From contig JABUFD010000001.1 of the NCBI GenBank assembly GCA_013314735.1, positions 62,001 through 126,000 on the forward strand: DNA of 64,000 bases. Reading direction: 5' to 3'. The stretch's first letter is position 1. Every line of letters starts with the position of its first letter. Below the pieces are notes generated by a model. That model did not search any database. It was not told where the DNA came from and saw only the letters and a list, made by a program, of their open reading frames with translations. The stretch comes from Anaerolineae bacterium. GTDB lineage: Bacteria; Chloroflexota; Anaerolineae; Anaerolineales; Anaerolineaceae. Shown in pieces: positions 48,001 to 56,433 of this stretch. The position numbers and the translations under genes are program-made.

Positions 48001-48044
48001 AAAAAAGAACCTGGGATCGTTGAAGGAACCCAGGTTCTTTTTTT
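48001..48044 (-). terminator. bidirectional rho-independent terminator between paralogs
   Basis: Stem of about 15 bp (48001-48015 with 48029-48043) with A-run and T-run on the two sides and a 13-base loop. It ends the 48054-48821 transcript just before its tandem paralog, so read-through would be needed for co-expression. Confidence 0.85.
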
Positions 48045-48053
48045 GTCGCAGGA

Positions 48054-48821
48054 TTATTTGAAGCCGCGGTTTTTGAGGAATTCGTAGGAGCGCGCCACCT
48101 GGCCGAAGGCATCACCGTGGGTGTCGTCCTGTTCCACAATGAAGTATTTCACTCCGGCTTTTTGGGCTGCTTTGATGATGCGTTTCCAGTCCAGGTTGCC
48201 ATCGCCGACGGGGGTCATGTAAAAATCATTGTTGACAATGGTGTGGTCCTTGAAATGGATGGTCGGCATGCGACCGGCATATTTCTTAACATAAGCAACC
48301 ACGCTGCCACCACCGCGCTGCACCCAACATACATCCAGCTGTGCTTTCAGGTAGGCGGGATCGCTTTCCTTATAGAGGGTTTTCAGACCAATCCGTTCGC
48401 CGTATTTCTGAAATTCGAAGCTGTGGTTGTGGTACGAAAGGGTGATGCCTTCCGCGGACAGCTTTTTGCCTAGCTCTGTGGATTTCTCGGCATACTTGGC
48501 ATAATCACCGCTTTCACGTACCCAGGCGGGCGGCACCGGCATCGCAACCAGTTCGGCGCCCCAGGTTTTTAGTTTATTGACGGTGCCGGCAAAATCAGCA
48601 TCGAAAGCATCCATCACAATGTGGGCGGAGATGATCTTGAGGCCGCATTCATCACAAATGCGCCTGACTTCTTCAGGACTGATCTCACCAGGGACGCCGG
48701 CGATCTCGATAGCGGTGTAACCGATCTCCGCCAGGCGCTTCATGCTGGCGGCGAAATCCTCCTTTGTTTTCAAGTGTTCGCGGATTGAGTAGATTTGCAG
48801 GGCAATGATTGGTTTGGACAT
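48054..48821 (-). CDS. sugar phosphate isomerase/epimerase-like TIM barrel (copy 1)
   Basis: A 255-residue TIM barrel with the blocks of its neighbour: IIALQIYSIREHLKTKEDFAASMKRLAEIGYTAIEIAGV (about 5-43), LKIISAHIVMDAF, GITLSYHNHSFEFQKYG, LYKESDPAYLKAQLDVCWVQRGGGSVVAYVKKYAGRMPTIHFKDH and PVGDGNLDWKRIIKAAQKAGVKYFIVEQDD. The metal ligands (Glu, Asp, His, Glu) of the family appear intact. The ATG at 48821 has AAAGGAAA upstream. It lies 34 bp downstream of the Gfo/Idh/MocA gene on the same strand, suggesting a shared sugar or inositol pathway. Confidence 0.85.
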   Translation of the reverse strand: MSKPIIALQIYSIREHLKTKEDFAASMKRLAEIGYTAIEIAGVPGEISPEEVRRICDECGLKIISAHIVMDAFDADFAGTVNKLKTWGAELVAMPVPPAWVRESGDYAKYAEKSTELGKKLSAEGITLSYHNHSFEFQKYGERIGLKTLYKESDPAYLKAQLDVCWVQRGGGSVVAYVKKYAGRMPTIHFKDHTIVNNDFYMTPVGDGNLDWKRIIKAAQKAGVKYFIVEQDDTHGDAFGQVARSYEFLKNRGFK

Positions 48822-48855
48822 AGTCAAGTTTCCTTTCTCTGTGAATAAACTCACT

Positions 48856-49908
48856 TTAATCCCATTCCGGATTCCACTCCGGTGATAAATGGCCTCTTCG
48901 TTCTGCCAGTTTTTCGGCACGCAGCGCCAGTTCCATGGCTTTAAAACAACGCTCCTGCGGCATGGCGGTCTCGGTGCGGTTCACAATATCATACACAAGC
49001 TGGCGGCCGTAGGGCAAGTCGACATTGTTACAATTTTCATAGTGCATTCCATCCTGATTCACCCAATACAGGTGGTTGCCGCCGTTGCCACGGGTGACAT
49101 CTGTATATTTTCGGAGTTCGATGTAACCCTCGGTACCCAGTACAAGCAGGCGCCCGTCTCCCCAATTGTCGAGACCGTTCGGGGTATACCAATCCACACG
49201 TACATAGCCGGTCACACCGGTATCGGAACGCAGCAGCACATCGCCGTAATCTTCCAGTTCCGGGTGTTGGGGATGCTTGAAATTGCCCACCTGGGATTTC
49301 AGCACCTCGGCATCTTGAGCGCCGGTGAAGAACAGGAACTGTTCCATCTGGTGCGACCCGATGTCCGTGATGATACCGCCATAGCGCGCTCGTTGGAAGT
49401 ACCATTCCGGCCGGGAGGGCAGGTTGGTGCGGTGGGGGCCAAGCCCGATGGTTTCGATCACCTGACCGATGGCGCCGCTGTGCACCAGTTCGCCGGCGCG
49501 CACTGTGGCCGGCTGTTCAAAATGCTCGCTGTAACAGATCGAATAAATCCGCCCGGTTTCCTGCTGCACCTGGCGTACCGCAGCCAATTGACTGAAGGAT
49601 GTGATACCGGGCTTGTCACTCATGTAATCCTTGCCGTGCCGCATCACGCGGATGCCAAGCGGGGCGCGTTCAGCATTAACAATGGAAGAGATCACCAGGT
49701 CAATGCTGTCATCTTCCAAAATTGCAGTTTCGCTGGCGGCAATATCAGCCTGCGGGTATTGGCGTGTATATTGAGCCAGCAGATCCTGCTCCTTTGCGTA
49801 CACGCTGACCAATTCCGCCCCGGCACGCAGCATCAGATCGGTCTGGCCGTAAATGTGCCCATGGTTGATGCCGATCGCGGCGAAACGAACTTTTCCTTTG
49901 TTGTCCAT
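48856..49908 (-). CDS. Gfo/Idh/MocA family oxidoreductase
   Basis: A 350-residue NAD(P)-dependent sugar or inositol dehydrogenase-like protein. It has an N-terminal Rossmann domain (VRFAAIGINHGHIYGQTDLMLRAGAELVSVYAKEQ, about 7-41; DLVISSIVNAERAPLGIRVMRHGKDYMSDKPGITSFSQL with the family's Lys in DKP) and a C-terminal alpha/beta domain (GGIITDIGSHQMEQFLFFTGAQ, with the D-x-G-x-H-Q catalytic region). It is followed by the sugar-isomerase paralogs and preceded by the aminotransferase, all on the minus strand. The substrate is unknown. Confidence 0.88.
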   Translation of the reverse strand: MDNKGKVRFAAIGINHGHIYGQTDLMLRAGAELVSVYAKEQDLLAQYTRQYPQADIAASETAILEDDSIDLVISSIVNAERAPLGIRVMRHGKDYMSDKPGITSFSQLAAVRQVQQETGRIYSICYSEHFEQPATVRAGELVHSGAIGQVIETIGLGPHRTNLPSRPEWYFQRARYGGIITDIGSHQMEQFLFFTGAQDAEVLKSQVGNFKHPQHPELEDYGDVLLRSDTGVTGYVRVDWYTPNGLDNWGDGRLLVLGTEGYIELRKYTDVTRGNGGNHLYWVNQDGMHYENCNNVDLPYGRQLVYDIVNRTETAMPQERCFKAMELALRAEKLAERRGHLSPEWNPEWD

Positions 49909-49955
49909 AACAATGACCTCCTTGTATCGCTAGCCGGAATGCTGTCTTGCGGGCA

Positions 49956-51119
49956 TTAAAATTGCCGCAGAAACCGCTCCAGACGGTTCATCGCTTCGGT
50001 GATTTTCTCCATGCTGCTGGCATAACAGATGCGCAGATAGCCTTCACCGGCAGCACCGAAAGCACTTCCGGGAACCACCGCCACTTTCTCCTGCTGCAGG
50101 AATTGTTCAGCAAATTCCATGCTGGTCAATCCGGTGTGGGCGATGCTTGGAAAAATGTAGAATGCGCCGCGTGGCAGGATAACCGGCAGGCCCATGTCTT
50201 TCAAACGTTGATAAATGTACAGGCGGCGGCGGTTATACTCCTCAACCATTTCCAGCACGTACTCTTCTCCCACTTGCAATGCTGCTGTGGCGGCATCCTG
50301 GGCGGTGGTATTGACACACATGATTACATATTGGTGCATGAACAACATGCGCTGGAGAATCGCTTCCGGTCCGCAGGCGTAACCGATGCGCCAGCCGGTC
50401 ATGGCAAAATCCTTGGAGAAACCGCCCAACAAGATGGTACGCTCCTTCATGCCGGGCAGGGTTGGAAAGCATGTGTGTTCCCCATCGTACACGATCTGGT
50501 CATAAATTTCGTCCGAGACTACAATCAGGTCATGTTCTTCTGCCAGCCGGGCAATTTCAAGCAAGGTCTCGCGGGTGGCAATGGCCCCGGTGGGATTGCA
50601 GGGAAATCCCAGCAGGATCGCCTTGGTGCGGGGGGTGATCGCAGCTGCAATATCAGCAGGGTTCATGTCGAATTGATTCTCAAATTTGCATGGCACTTCC
50701 ACAGTGATGCCGCCAGCAATCTGGACCACGCCCTGATAACTGACAAAACAAGGCGTTGGAATGATGATCTCATCACATGGATCGAGCAAAGCGGCAGCCA
50801 CCAGGAAGAGTGCCTCGGAACCCCCGACGGTCATAAACAATTCATGATCAGGGTGATAATGGATGCCATACAATTTTTCAAGATGAATGGAGAGGGCTTT
50901 TCGTAATTCCGGGCGGCCAGCGTTGCCGGTGTAATGGGTTTGCCCGTTCTGCAGCGATTGGATGCCGGCCTGGATGATGGGCAGGGGGGTATCAAAATCC
51001 GGTTCGCCAACGCTGAGCGAGAGGACGTCATCCATCTGGGCTGCCATATCAAAAAAGCGGCGAATTCCCGATGGTTTCATCCCCAATGCGCGATCAGAAA
51101 GGTGTTTTTCGTAATCCAT
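49956..51119 (-). CDS. PLP-dependent aminotransferase, class I/II
   Basis: A 387-residue fold-type I aminotransferase: ILSLSVGEPDFDTPLPI-like opening (VLSLSVGEPDFDTP, about 32-45), HYTGNAGRPELRKALS, MTVGGSEALFLVAAALLDPCDEIIIPTPCFVSYQG, ILLGFPCNPTGAIATRETLLEIARLAEEHDLIVVSDEIYDQIVYDG and ILLGGFSKDFAMTGWRIGYACGP, with the PLP Lys in GGFSKDFAMTGWRIG. It is probably an aspartate or aromatic aminotransferase. It lies 47 bp upstream of the oxidoreductase gene. A CATGCTCC leader holds a GGAGCATG ribosome site. Confidence 0.9.
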   Translation of the reverse strand: MDYEKHLSDRALGMKPSGIRRFFDMAAQMDDVLSLSVGEPDFDTPLPIIQAGIQSLQNGQTHYTGNAGRPELRKALSIHLEKLYGIHYHPDHELFMTVGGSEALFLVAAALLDPCDEIIIPTPCFVSYQGVVQIAGGITVEVPCKFENQFDMNPADIAAAITPRTKAILLGFPCNPTGAIATRETLLEIARLAEEHDLIVVSDEIYDQIVYDGEHTCFPTLPGMKERTILLGGFSKDFAMTGWRIGYACGPEAILQRMLFMHQYVIMCVNTTAQDAATAALQVGEEYVLEMVEEYNRRRLYIYQRLKDMGLPVILPRGAFYIFPSIAHTGLTSMEFAEQFLQQEKVAVVPGSAFGAAGEGYLRICYASSMEKITEAMNRLERFLRQF

Positions 51120-51280
51120 TCATGCTCCTTCGGCACTCAAATTTTAACCATTATAAGCGATAAAACGGTATCGCTGGACTGCGGTAAAAAATGAACCGCA
51201 CCACAATGGCTGTGGGTTGGTGAGGTCGGCTGCTTTTTATTGGGCAGCCCTTACCCAATATGGTGCAGGCCGGTACTTGT

Positions 51281-52051
51281 TTACAGAACCCAGGCCAGAA
51301 GCAGGGAGCGAACCTGCAGGATGATGATGAGCGCGGCAACGAGAAACAGCATAAGCCGGGTGGAAATTTTCCTCGTCAGCATCGCACCGAAGGGAGCTGC
51401 GAGCGCTCCGCCAAGAATCAATCCTGCCACCACCTGCCAGTAATCGAGATGCTGACCAAACAGGGCGATGATGAAGGTGACCGCTTCAGCAAACGTGACA
51501 AAGAATTCAGTCAGGTTTACCGACCCAATGCTTTCACGCGGGGAATGGCCGTTGGAGATGAGGGTTGAGGTGACAATCGGGCCCCAACCACCGCCGCCGA
51601 TGGCATCGAAGAAACCGCCGATCAGCCCGAGGATGGCCATTTTGAGACGGCCAGGTACAGGCGGGGTTTCACCGTGGTGATCCCGGTAGCGGATGGCCTT
51701 GATCAGGATGCGTACACCCATCAGGAGCAGGTACAGGGCAATCCATGGTTTCAAGAATGCACCATCTATGTTGGAAAGCAGGTAAGCGCCGGCGATTCCG
51801 CCCAATACGCCCGGAATCAATAAGCGTTTAACCATCTCCTTGTTGATGTTACCCAACTTGAAGTGGGAGATGCCGGAAATGAAAGTGGTGACAATTTCCG
51901 AGATATGCACCGATGCGCTGGCAGCAGCGGGTGGCACACCAAATGACAGGAGGAGTGAGTTGGAAGTAACGCCATAAGCCATTCCCAGGGCGCCATCCAC
52001 CATTTGTGCCAGGAAACCCAGCACCAGGAACAAAAGGATATTGAGCAACAT
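51281..52051 (-). CDS. sulfite exporter TauE/SafE family permease
   Basis: A 256-residue membrane protein with about 7-8 helices. The two inverted TauE/SafE signatures are visible: LAQMVDGALGMAYGVTSNSLLLSFGVPPAAASASVHISEIVTTFISGISHF (about 14-64) and LIGGFFDAIGGGGWGPIVTSTLISNGHSPRESIGSVNLTEFFVTFAEA (about 146-193). The family transports sulfur compounds or organic anions; the substrate here is unknown. It is monocistronic and precedes a 160-bp gap with no gene or obvious terminator. Confidence 0.9.
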   Translation of the reverse strand: MLLNILLFLVLGFLAQMVDGALGMAYGVTSNSLLLSFGVPPAAASASVHISEIVTTFISGISHFKLGNINKEMVKRLLIPGVLGGIAGAYLLSNIDGAFLKPWIALYLLLMGVRILIKAIRYRDHHGETPPVPGRLKMAILGLIGGFFDAIGGGGWGPIVTSTLISNGHSPRESIGSVNLTEFFVTFAEAVTFIIALFGQHLDYWQVVAGLILGGALAAPFGAMLTRKISTRLMLFLVAALIIILQVRSLLLAWVL

Positions 52052-52119
52052 GGTTTCTTTTCCTTATTGTAAATATGATAAATCCTATTACTTTACTATA
52101 CTTTTGTCAAGGGCGAAAC

Positions 52120-52147
52120 AAAGGCCTGAAATCCATTCAGACCTTTT
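52120..52147 (-). terminator. terminator-like hairpin after the nucleotidyltransferase
   Basis: AAAGGCCTGAA with TTCAGACCTTT, one mismatch, 5-base loop. It is located 24 bp after the minus-strand nucleotidyltransferase stop and is flanked by A/T runs. Confidence 0.6.
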
Positions 52148-52170
52148 CCCTGTCCATTGTTGCTGTCAGG

Positions 52171-53484
52171 TTATCGCGTGCGGTCTGCGAACAGATCCAC
52201 CTGCCACTGGTCGGTGGCTTCATCGTAAAAGAGGGTGAACTGGCGAGTATCCACGGTGCGAACGCGGAACCCACGGCCGCTCTGGGTGCGCCAGCGGCTC
52301 ATGATTGCATCAATCTGAAGGCGCTCGCCGCTCCATACCACGCTGACCGGCCGCTCGGCATAGGTGGCGCTGGAATGGCATTCCACCATGTTTTTCGGCA
52401 GCCTGTCACCGCTGTGTTCCAGCACGGATTGGGCATCATCTCCCAGGTTGAATTGCTTGACACTGAGACGGGTATCAACGATCTGCACCCGGTCACCCAG
52501 CAATGAATTCTTCATCCGCAGCCGGTTGATCTGGCAGCCCTCGCCTATGATACTGTGGCTGATTTCAGCGTTATCAATCACTACGTTATCGCCGATGCTG
52601 ACGTTGGGACCGATGATGGCGTTTTTCAGGGTTACATTCTCACCGATAAACACAGGCGGTTCGATGATCACATCCTCAGCTGCACGGGTAAGGAACTGTC
52701 CTTGCTGGCGTTTCCAGTAGCGCCGCAGCAGGTACAGGTTGGTTTCGATGATCGCAGCCGGGCGTCCGGCATCGTACATGGCGGGGGTTTCCACCACACG
52801 CAACGGCAGGTTATCCTCCCGGATCAGAATATTGATAGTTGGCACGATGTAAAATTCACGGGTATCACCGTCTTTCGGATCTTCTTCATCCTTGTGGATG
52901 CCGCGCGCCATCTGGCGATCGATGGCTGAGATCAACTGCAGGCCATTGGGAAAGTAATAGGTTCCCGCCATGGCCAGATTACCAATGTACTTCTTTGGTT
53001 TTTCCTTGAGGCGTTTAATGGTGCCATCTTCGTCGATTTCTGCAATACCATAGTGCTCCGGCTCGTTTACCCGTACTCCCCATGCCAGGGCGGTTGTGGG
53101 TTGGCGCTGAATCACGGAGAAATCCGTTTCGACCAGGGTATCGGCAAAGGCGAGGATCATCGGTCCATCGAGGAAGCGTTCCGCCAGCTTGATCGCCGGA
53201 GACTGGCCGTTCATCACGGTTTGTTGGACATAATGGATGCGTTGCTGGTACTGACGCTTTTGGATATGCTCCTCGATTTGCGCCTGGTGCTCTTCGCTGC
53301 TGAGGATAAAGATATATTCTATCTCCTCAAACAGTTCGTGCAGCGGCTCGAACTGACGCAGGACATAATCCAGAACGGTTTTCCCGGCCACACGGCACAG
53401 GGCTTTGGGTTTGTTCCAGGTATGTGGGCGCATTCGTGTCCCCCAACCTGCCATGGGAAGTACAATCACAAGGCGATGGCTCAT
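52171..53484 (-). CDS. sugar nucleotidyltransferase with left-handed beta-helix and extra C-terminal domain
   Basis: A 437-residue protein. The N-terminal nucleotidyltransferase domain (VIVLPMAGWGTRMRPHTWNKPKALCRVAGKTVLDYVLRQF, about 5-44; MILAFADTLVETDFS, GIAEIDEDGTIKRLKEKPKK) resembles RmlA/GlmU-type enzymes. The hexapeptide left-handed beta-helix (about 265-335) includes VIIEPPVFIGENVTLKNAIIGPNVSIGDNVVIDNAEISHSIIG. After it a domain of about 65 residues (SATYAERPVSVVWSGERLQIDAIMSRWRTQSGRGFRVRTVDTRQFTLFYDEATDQWQVDLF) is appended. It looks like a small beta domain usually found alone; I do not know its function. The ATG at 53484 has AAAGGAA upstream. Confidence 0.85.
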   Translation of the reverse strand: MSHRLVIVLPMAGWGTRMRPHTWNKPKALCRVAGKTVLDYVLRQFEPLHELFEEIEYIFILSSEEHQAQIEEHIQKRQYQQRIHYVQQTVMNGQSPAIKLAERFLDGPMILAFADTLVETDFSVIQRQPTTALAWGVRVNEPEHYGIAEIDEDGTIKRLKEKPKKYIGNLAMAGTYYFPNGLQLISAIDRQMARGIHKDEEDPKDGDTREFYIVPTINILIREDNLPLRVVETPAMYDAGRPAAIIETNLYLLRRYWKRQQGQFLTRAAEDVIIEPPVFIGENVTLKNAIIGPNVSIGDNVVIDNAEISHSIIGEGCQINRLRMKNSLLGDRVQIVDTRLSVKQFNLGDDAQSVLEHSGDRLPKNMVECHSSATYAERPVSVVWSGERLQIDAIMSRWRTQSGRGFRVRTVDTRQFTLFYDEATDQWQVDLFADRTR

Positions 53485-53554
53485 GCGGTTCCTTTCTTCT
53501 GACACAGGTATAGATGTATTGTATCAAAGCTTTGGCTGAAATGACATGGCGGGC

Positions 53555-53583
53555 TTGACAAAATGCAACATCCGCCATATACT
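53555..53583 (+). promoter_or_regulatory. sigma-A-type promoter of the ABC exporter operon
   Basis: -35 TTGACA (53555-53560), 17-bp spacer, -10 TATACT (53578-53583). The -10 is immediately followed by the 31-bp palindrome, so transcription starts inside it. Confidence 0.8.
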
Positions 53584-53614
53584 GCAAACCAGTTTGTAAT
53601 GCAAACTGGTTTGC
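53584..53614. promoter_or_regulatory. 31-bp perfect palindrome, probable repressor operator
   Basis: Arms GCAAACCAGTTTG (53584-53596) and its exact complement (53602-53614) flank TAATG. It occupies the transcription start region. A regulator bound here would block initiation. The small HTH protein at 54274-54585 in the same operon is the obvious candidate. Confidence 0.75.
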
Positions 53615-53636
53615 ATATAGAAAGCGTGTCGCATTG

Positions 53637-54305
53637 ATGAATACTGTAAAAAAACGGGTATACCAATACTGGTTTGTGGATGGCATCTATGAAATTGGCT
53701 TTGGCTGTGGGCTGGCGTTGTTTGGCGCAACCTATTATGGCATCGCACAATTGCAGCCGACAGGGCTGCGCCAGATTCTGATGGGTTTCGGGTATCCATT
53801 CCTGGTGCTGGGGGTGATGTGGGGGGTGGGAAAGCTGGTGCGATGGATGAAACACCGCATCACCTATCCCCGCTCCGGGTATGTGGGCTATCACCGGGAT
53901 CCATGGCGGAATCAGGTAAAAAAGCGACTTCCGCGGATGGCGCTTGCCTTGTTCTTAATCCTGGCCGCCAACGCTACTGCCGCATTATGCGCAGAACGCT
54001 GGGGGACAACCACTGCCAACCTGGTTACCTGGGTGTTGTTCGGCACGGTGTTTGCCGGGGCTGCCTTCTGGCTTGGGCTCCGATTCGGCCTGAAGCGTTA
54101 CTACGTCCTGGCTGTCCATCACATTCTGGCTGGTGCAGTGACAGGGGTCTGGGTTGGAGAACCCCATCAGATGCTGGCATTCATGCTGCTGGCCGGCATC
54201 GGCTGGACTCTTTCCGGCCTCGCGACGCTGCTTGTTTACCTGCGCCGTACAGCAAAAGACAAAGGAGAAGCCGATGGCGAAACAATCACTGGCACAGATC
54301 TTTGA
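53637..54305 (+). CDS. polytopic membrane protein of the ABC exporter operon
   Basis: A 222-residue protein with about five or six membrane helices (IYEIGFGCGLALFGATYYGI, ILMGFGYPFLVLGVMWGVGKL, MALALFLILAANATAALCA, LVTWVLFGTVFAGAAFWLGL, HILAGAVTGVWVG, FMLLAGIGWTLSGLATLLVYL) and a cytoplasmic basic loop (KHRITYPRSGYVGYHRDPWRNQVKKRL). I do not recognise a characterised family. The ATG at 53637 is used; TTG at 53634 is an alternative. The last 32 bp overlap the regulator gene, so the two are coupled. Confidence 0.75.
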   Translation: MNTVKKRVYQYWFVDGIYEIGFGCGLALFGATYYGIAQLQPTGLRQILMGFGYPFLVLGVMWGVGKLVRWMKHRITYPRSGYVGYHRDPWRNQVKKRLPRMALALFLILAANATAALCAERWGTTTANLVTWVLFGTVFAGAAFWLGLRFGLKRYYVLAVHHILAGAVTGVWVGEPHQMLAFMLLAGIGWTLSGLATLLVYLRRTAKDKGEADGETITGTDL

Positions 54306-54585
54306 TCTCGACCGCACATTGCATGAACCGGCGCGATTGATGATTCTGTGCGTCCTGTCTGCGGTCGACGAGGTTGATTTCCTGTACTTGCTGCAGGAAA
54401 CCGAACTGACACGGGGAAATTTATCTTCGCACCTGAGCAAACTGGAAGAAGCCGGGATGGTCGCCATTCGGAAATCATTTCAAGGGAGAATTCCGCAGAC
54501 GATCATCTCAATGACAAAAGAAGGCCAACTATCTCTGCTGGCGTATCGCCGGCAGATGCAGATCATCCTCAAGGAAATGGAGTAA
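54274..54585 (+). CDS. winged-helix transcriptional regulator (MarR/ArsR-like)
   Basis: A 103-residue protein. The ATG at 54274 has AAAGGAG upstream, inside the end of the membrane-protein gene. The sequence LHEPARLMILCVLSAVDEVDFLYLLQETELTRGNLSSHLSKLEEAGMVAIRKSFQGRIPQTIISMTKEGQLSL is a winged helix-turn-helix of the HTH_34 type, with the recognition helix at about 46-62. It has no sensor domain. It lies directly upstream of the ABC ATPase and probably binds the 31-bp palindrome at the operon promoter. Confidence 0.88.
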   Translation: MAKQSLAQIFDLDRTLHEPARLMILCVLSAVDEVDFLYLLQETELTRGNLSSHLSKLEEAGMVAIRKSFQGRIPQTIISMTKEGQLSLLAYRRQMQIILKEME

Positions 54586-54588
54586 ACG

Positions 54589-55533
54589 ATGAAGAATGAA
54601 ACCTATTGTATTCAAACAGATGGGTTGACCCGGCGCTTCAAGACCGTTGTAGCGGTGGATCATCTCACCATCCAGGTGCCAACCGGCAGCATTTTCGGTT
54701 TCCTGGGCCCCAATGGCTCCGGCAAAACCACCACCATCCGCCTGCTCCTGGGCCTGCTGCGCCCCGATGCTGGGCATGCAATGGTGTTGGGGTATGATAC
54801 CGCCAGCCAGGCGGCTCAAATTCGTGAAGCCAGCGGCGCCCAGCTGGAGCATACCGGGTTGTATGAACGCATCAGCGCCTATGCCAACCTCGATTTTTAT
54901 GGGCGGGTGTGGCATCTTTCCGCACAGGAACGCGGCAGGCGCATCCAGGAATTGTTGTCCACGTTGGGCCTGTGGGAACGCCGCAATGAAACTGTGGTCG
55001 ATTGGTCGCGCGGGATGAAGCAAAAACTGGCCATCGCCAGGGCCCTGCTCCATCAACCGCGCCTGGTATTCCTGGATGAACCCACTGCCGGGTTGGACCC
55101 GGTCGCCGCGGCTGCTTTACGGGATGACCTGCTGGTGTTGGCAAAACAGCAGGGAGTAACCGTTTTCCTGACCACGCACAACCTGCCGGAAGCAGAGAAA
55201 TTGTGTGACCAGGTGGCTGTGATCAAGCAGGGACGTTTGTTGAGTGTGGACACTCCCGACCACCTGCGTATGCGGCAGGGGACGCAGGAATTGAAAATTG
55301 TCGCCTCCGGTTTAACCGCGGATATTCTGCAATCTTTGGCACAGCAGCCGGGTGTTCAGGCGGTTAAAGCCAATGGCAGCAGCACCACGTTGACCCTGGC
55401 GCCGGACGCCAAAACCCCGGCGCTGCTGCGCTGGCTGATCCTCAATGGGGTTGAGGTCGAAGAAGCCCGTAAAGGGAGTGCGTCATTGGAAGAAGCCTTT
55501 TTACAGTTATTGGAGGAAGATCATGTTAACTGA
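54589..55533 (+). CDS. ABC transporter ATP-binding protein
   Basis: A 314-residue ATPase of the ABC-2 (NatA/DrrA-like) type. Walker A GPNGSGKTT (about 40-48), Q-loop region, signature WSRGMKQKLAIARALL (about 140-155; the S-x-G-M variant is common in this group), Walker B LVFLDEPTAGLDPVAAAAL, H-loop FLTTHN, then a C-terminal extension (about 220-314) with a beta fold. It pairs with the permease at 55523, whose gene overlaps it by 11 bp. The pair probably exports an envelope component or drug-like compound. Confidence 0.92.
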   Translation: MKNETYCIQTDGLTRRFKTVVAVDHLTIQVPTGSIFGFLGPNGSGKTTTIRLLLGLLRPDAGHAMVLGYDTASQAAQIREASGAQLEHTGLYERISAYANLDFYGRVWHLSAQERGRRIQELLSTLGLWERRNETVVDWSRGMKQKLAIARALLHQPRLVFLDEPTAGLDPVAAAALRDDLLVLAKQQGVTVFLTTHNLPEAEKLCDQVAVIKQGRLLSVDTPDHLRMRQGTQELKIVASGLTADILQSLAQQPGVQAVKANGSSTTLTLAPDAKTPALLRWLILNGVEVEEARKGSASLEEAFLQLLEEDHVN

Positions 55534-56269
55534 TATCGGTGCAATCATCTTAAAAGAATGGCAGGAACTGTTCAGCGGACGGAGCGGAAAGCGCAATGGC
55601 GGTCTGTACAGTGTCCTGGTCGCCCTGGGCTTGATCGGCGTCTATATGCCGGTGATGATGCGGGATGCCTGGATCACCCAGCCGATGGCATTGGCTACCT
55701 GGTCGTGGCTGCCGGTGTTCTGGACAATGGGGATTATCACCTCGGCCATTGCGGGGGAACGGGAACGCCACACGCTTGAAACCTTGCTGGCATCACGCCT
55801 GTCTGACCAGTCCATCCTGGTCGGTAAAATCCTGGCCGCGGTGCTGTACGCCTGGGGAATGATGTTCGTCAGTTCACTGCTGGGGGTCGTGGTGGTGAAT
55901 GTAGCTTTTATTGAGGGGCCCTTCCAGTTTTACAATCCGGCGTATTATCTGGGCATTCAAGTGGCAATTCTATTGCTGGCAGGGTTTTTCTCAACGTTGG
56001 GGGTGCTGGTGTCGCTGCACGCGCCTACTGCACGCCAGGCTTACCAGAAAATGAGCATTGTGATGCTGGTTTTGTATGTGATCCCCATGGTGGTAACTCA
56101 ATTTTTACCCCAGGCACAGATCGAGCGCGTGGTGGCAGTCATCAGGCAGCTTCAGATCAACTGGAACATTGCTGTCCCTTTGATCCTGGCCGGGGCACTG
56201 CTGCTGGATGTGCTGTTATTCCTGCTCGCCAGCGCACGGTTTCAGCGTGATCGTTTGATTCTCGATTAA
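55523..56269 (+). CDS. ABC transporter permease (ABC-2 type)
   Basis: A 248-residue permease with about six helices (YSVLVALGLIGVYMPVMM, ATWSWLPVFWTMGIITSAI, GKILAAVLYAWGMMFVSSLLGVVVV, QVAILLLAGFFSTLGVLVSL, MSIVMLVLYVIPMVVTQFL, IAVPLILAGALLLDVLLFLLA). IAGERERHTLETLLASRLSDQSILVGK is the cytoplasmic coupling loop typical of ABC-2 permeases. The ATG at 55523 has GGAGGAAG upstream and overlaps the ATPase stop by 11 bp. It is the last gene of the operon and is followed by copy B of the dispersed repeat. Confidence 0.88.
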   Translation: MLTDIGAIILKEWQELFSGRSGKRNGGLYSVLVALGLIGVYMPVMMRDAWITQPMALATWSWLPVFWTMGIITSAIAGERERHTLETLLASRLSDQSILVGKILAAVLYAWGMMFVSSLLGVVVVNVAFIEGPFQFYNPAYYLGIQVAILLLAGFFSTLGVLVSLHAPTARQAYQKMSIVMLVLYVIPMVVTQFLPQAQIERVVAVIRQLQINWNIAVPLILAGALLLDVLLFLLASARFQRDRLILD

Positions 56270-56295
56270 TGGGATGTAACAATAAAACATCTGGA

Positions 56296-56415
56296 GGCTC
56301 CACAAAAAGTCCAGCGCGGCTCAACCGCGCCTCTACATCTGAGCCAAGCTTAAGATCCCAACCGCCTGTTCTGGCGGTTGGATGGTTTTCCAGGTGAAAT
56401 TTGGGGGCAGCCCCT
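56296..56415. repeat. dispersed intergenic repeat, copy B
   Basis: Second copy of the element at 32255-32372: ACAAAAAGTCCAGC, hairpin GCGCGG (56314-56319) with CCGCGC (56325-56330), CTACATC, then a hairpin CCAACCGCC (56358-56366) with GGCGGTTGG (56373-56381) followed by ATGGTTTT. It again lies between convergent genes. Confidence 0.7.
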
Positions 56416-56433
56416 TTGTTTCGGTGTGGAAGA

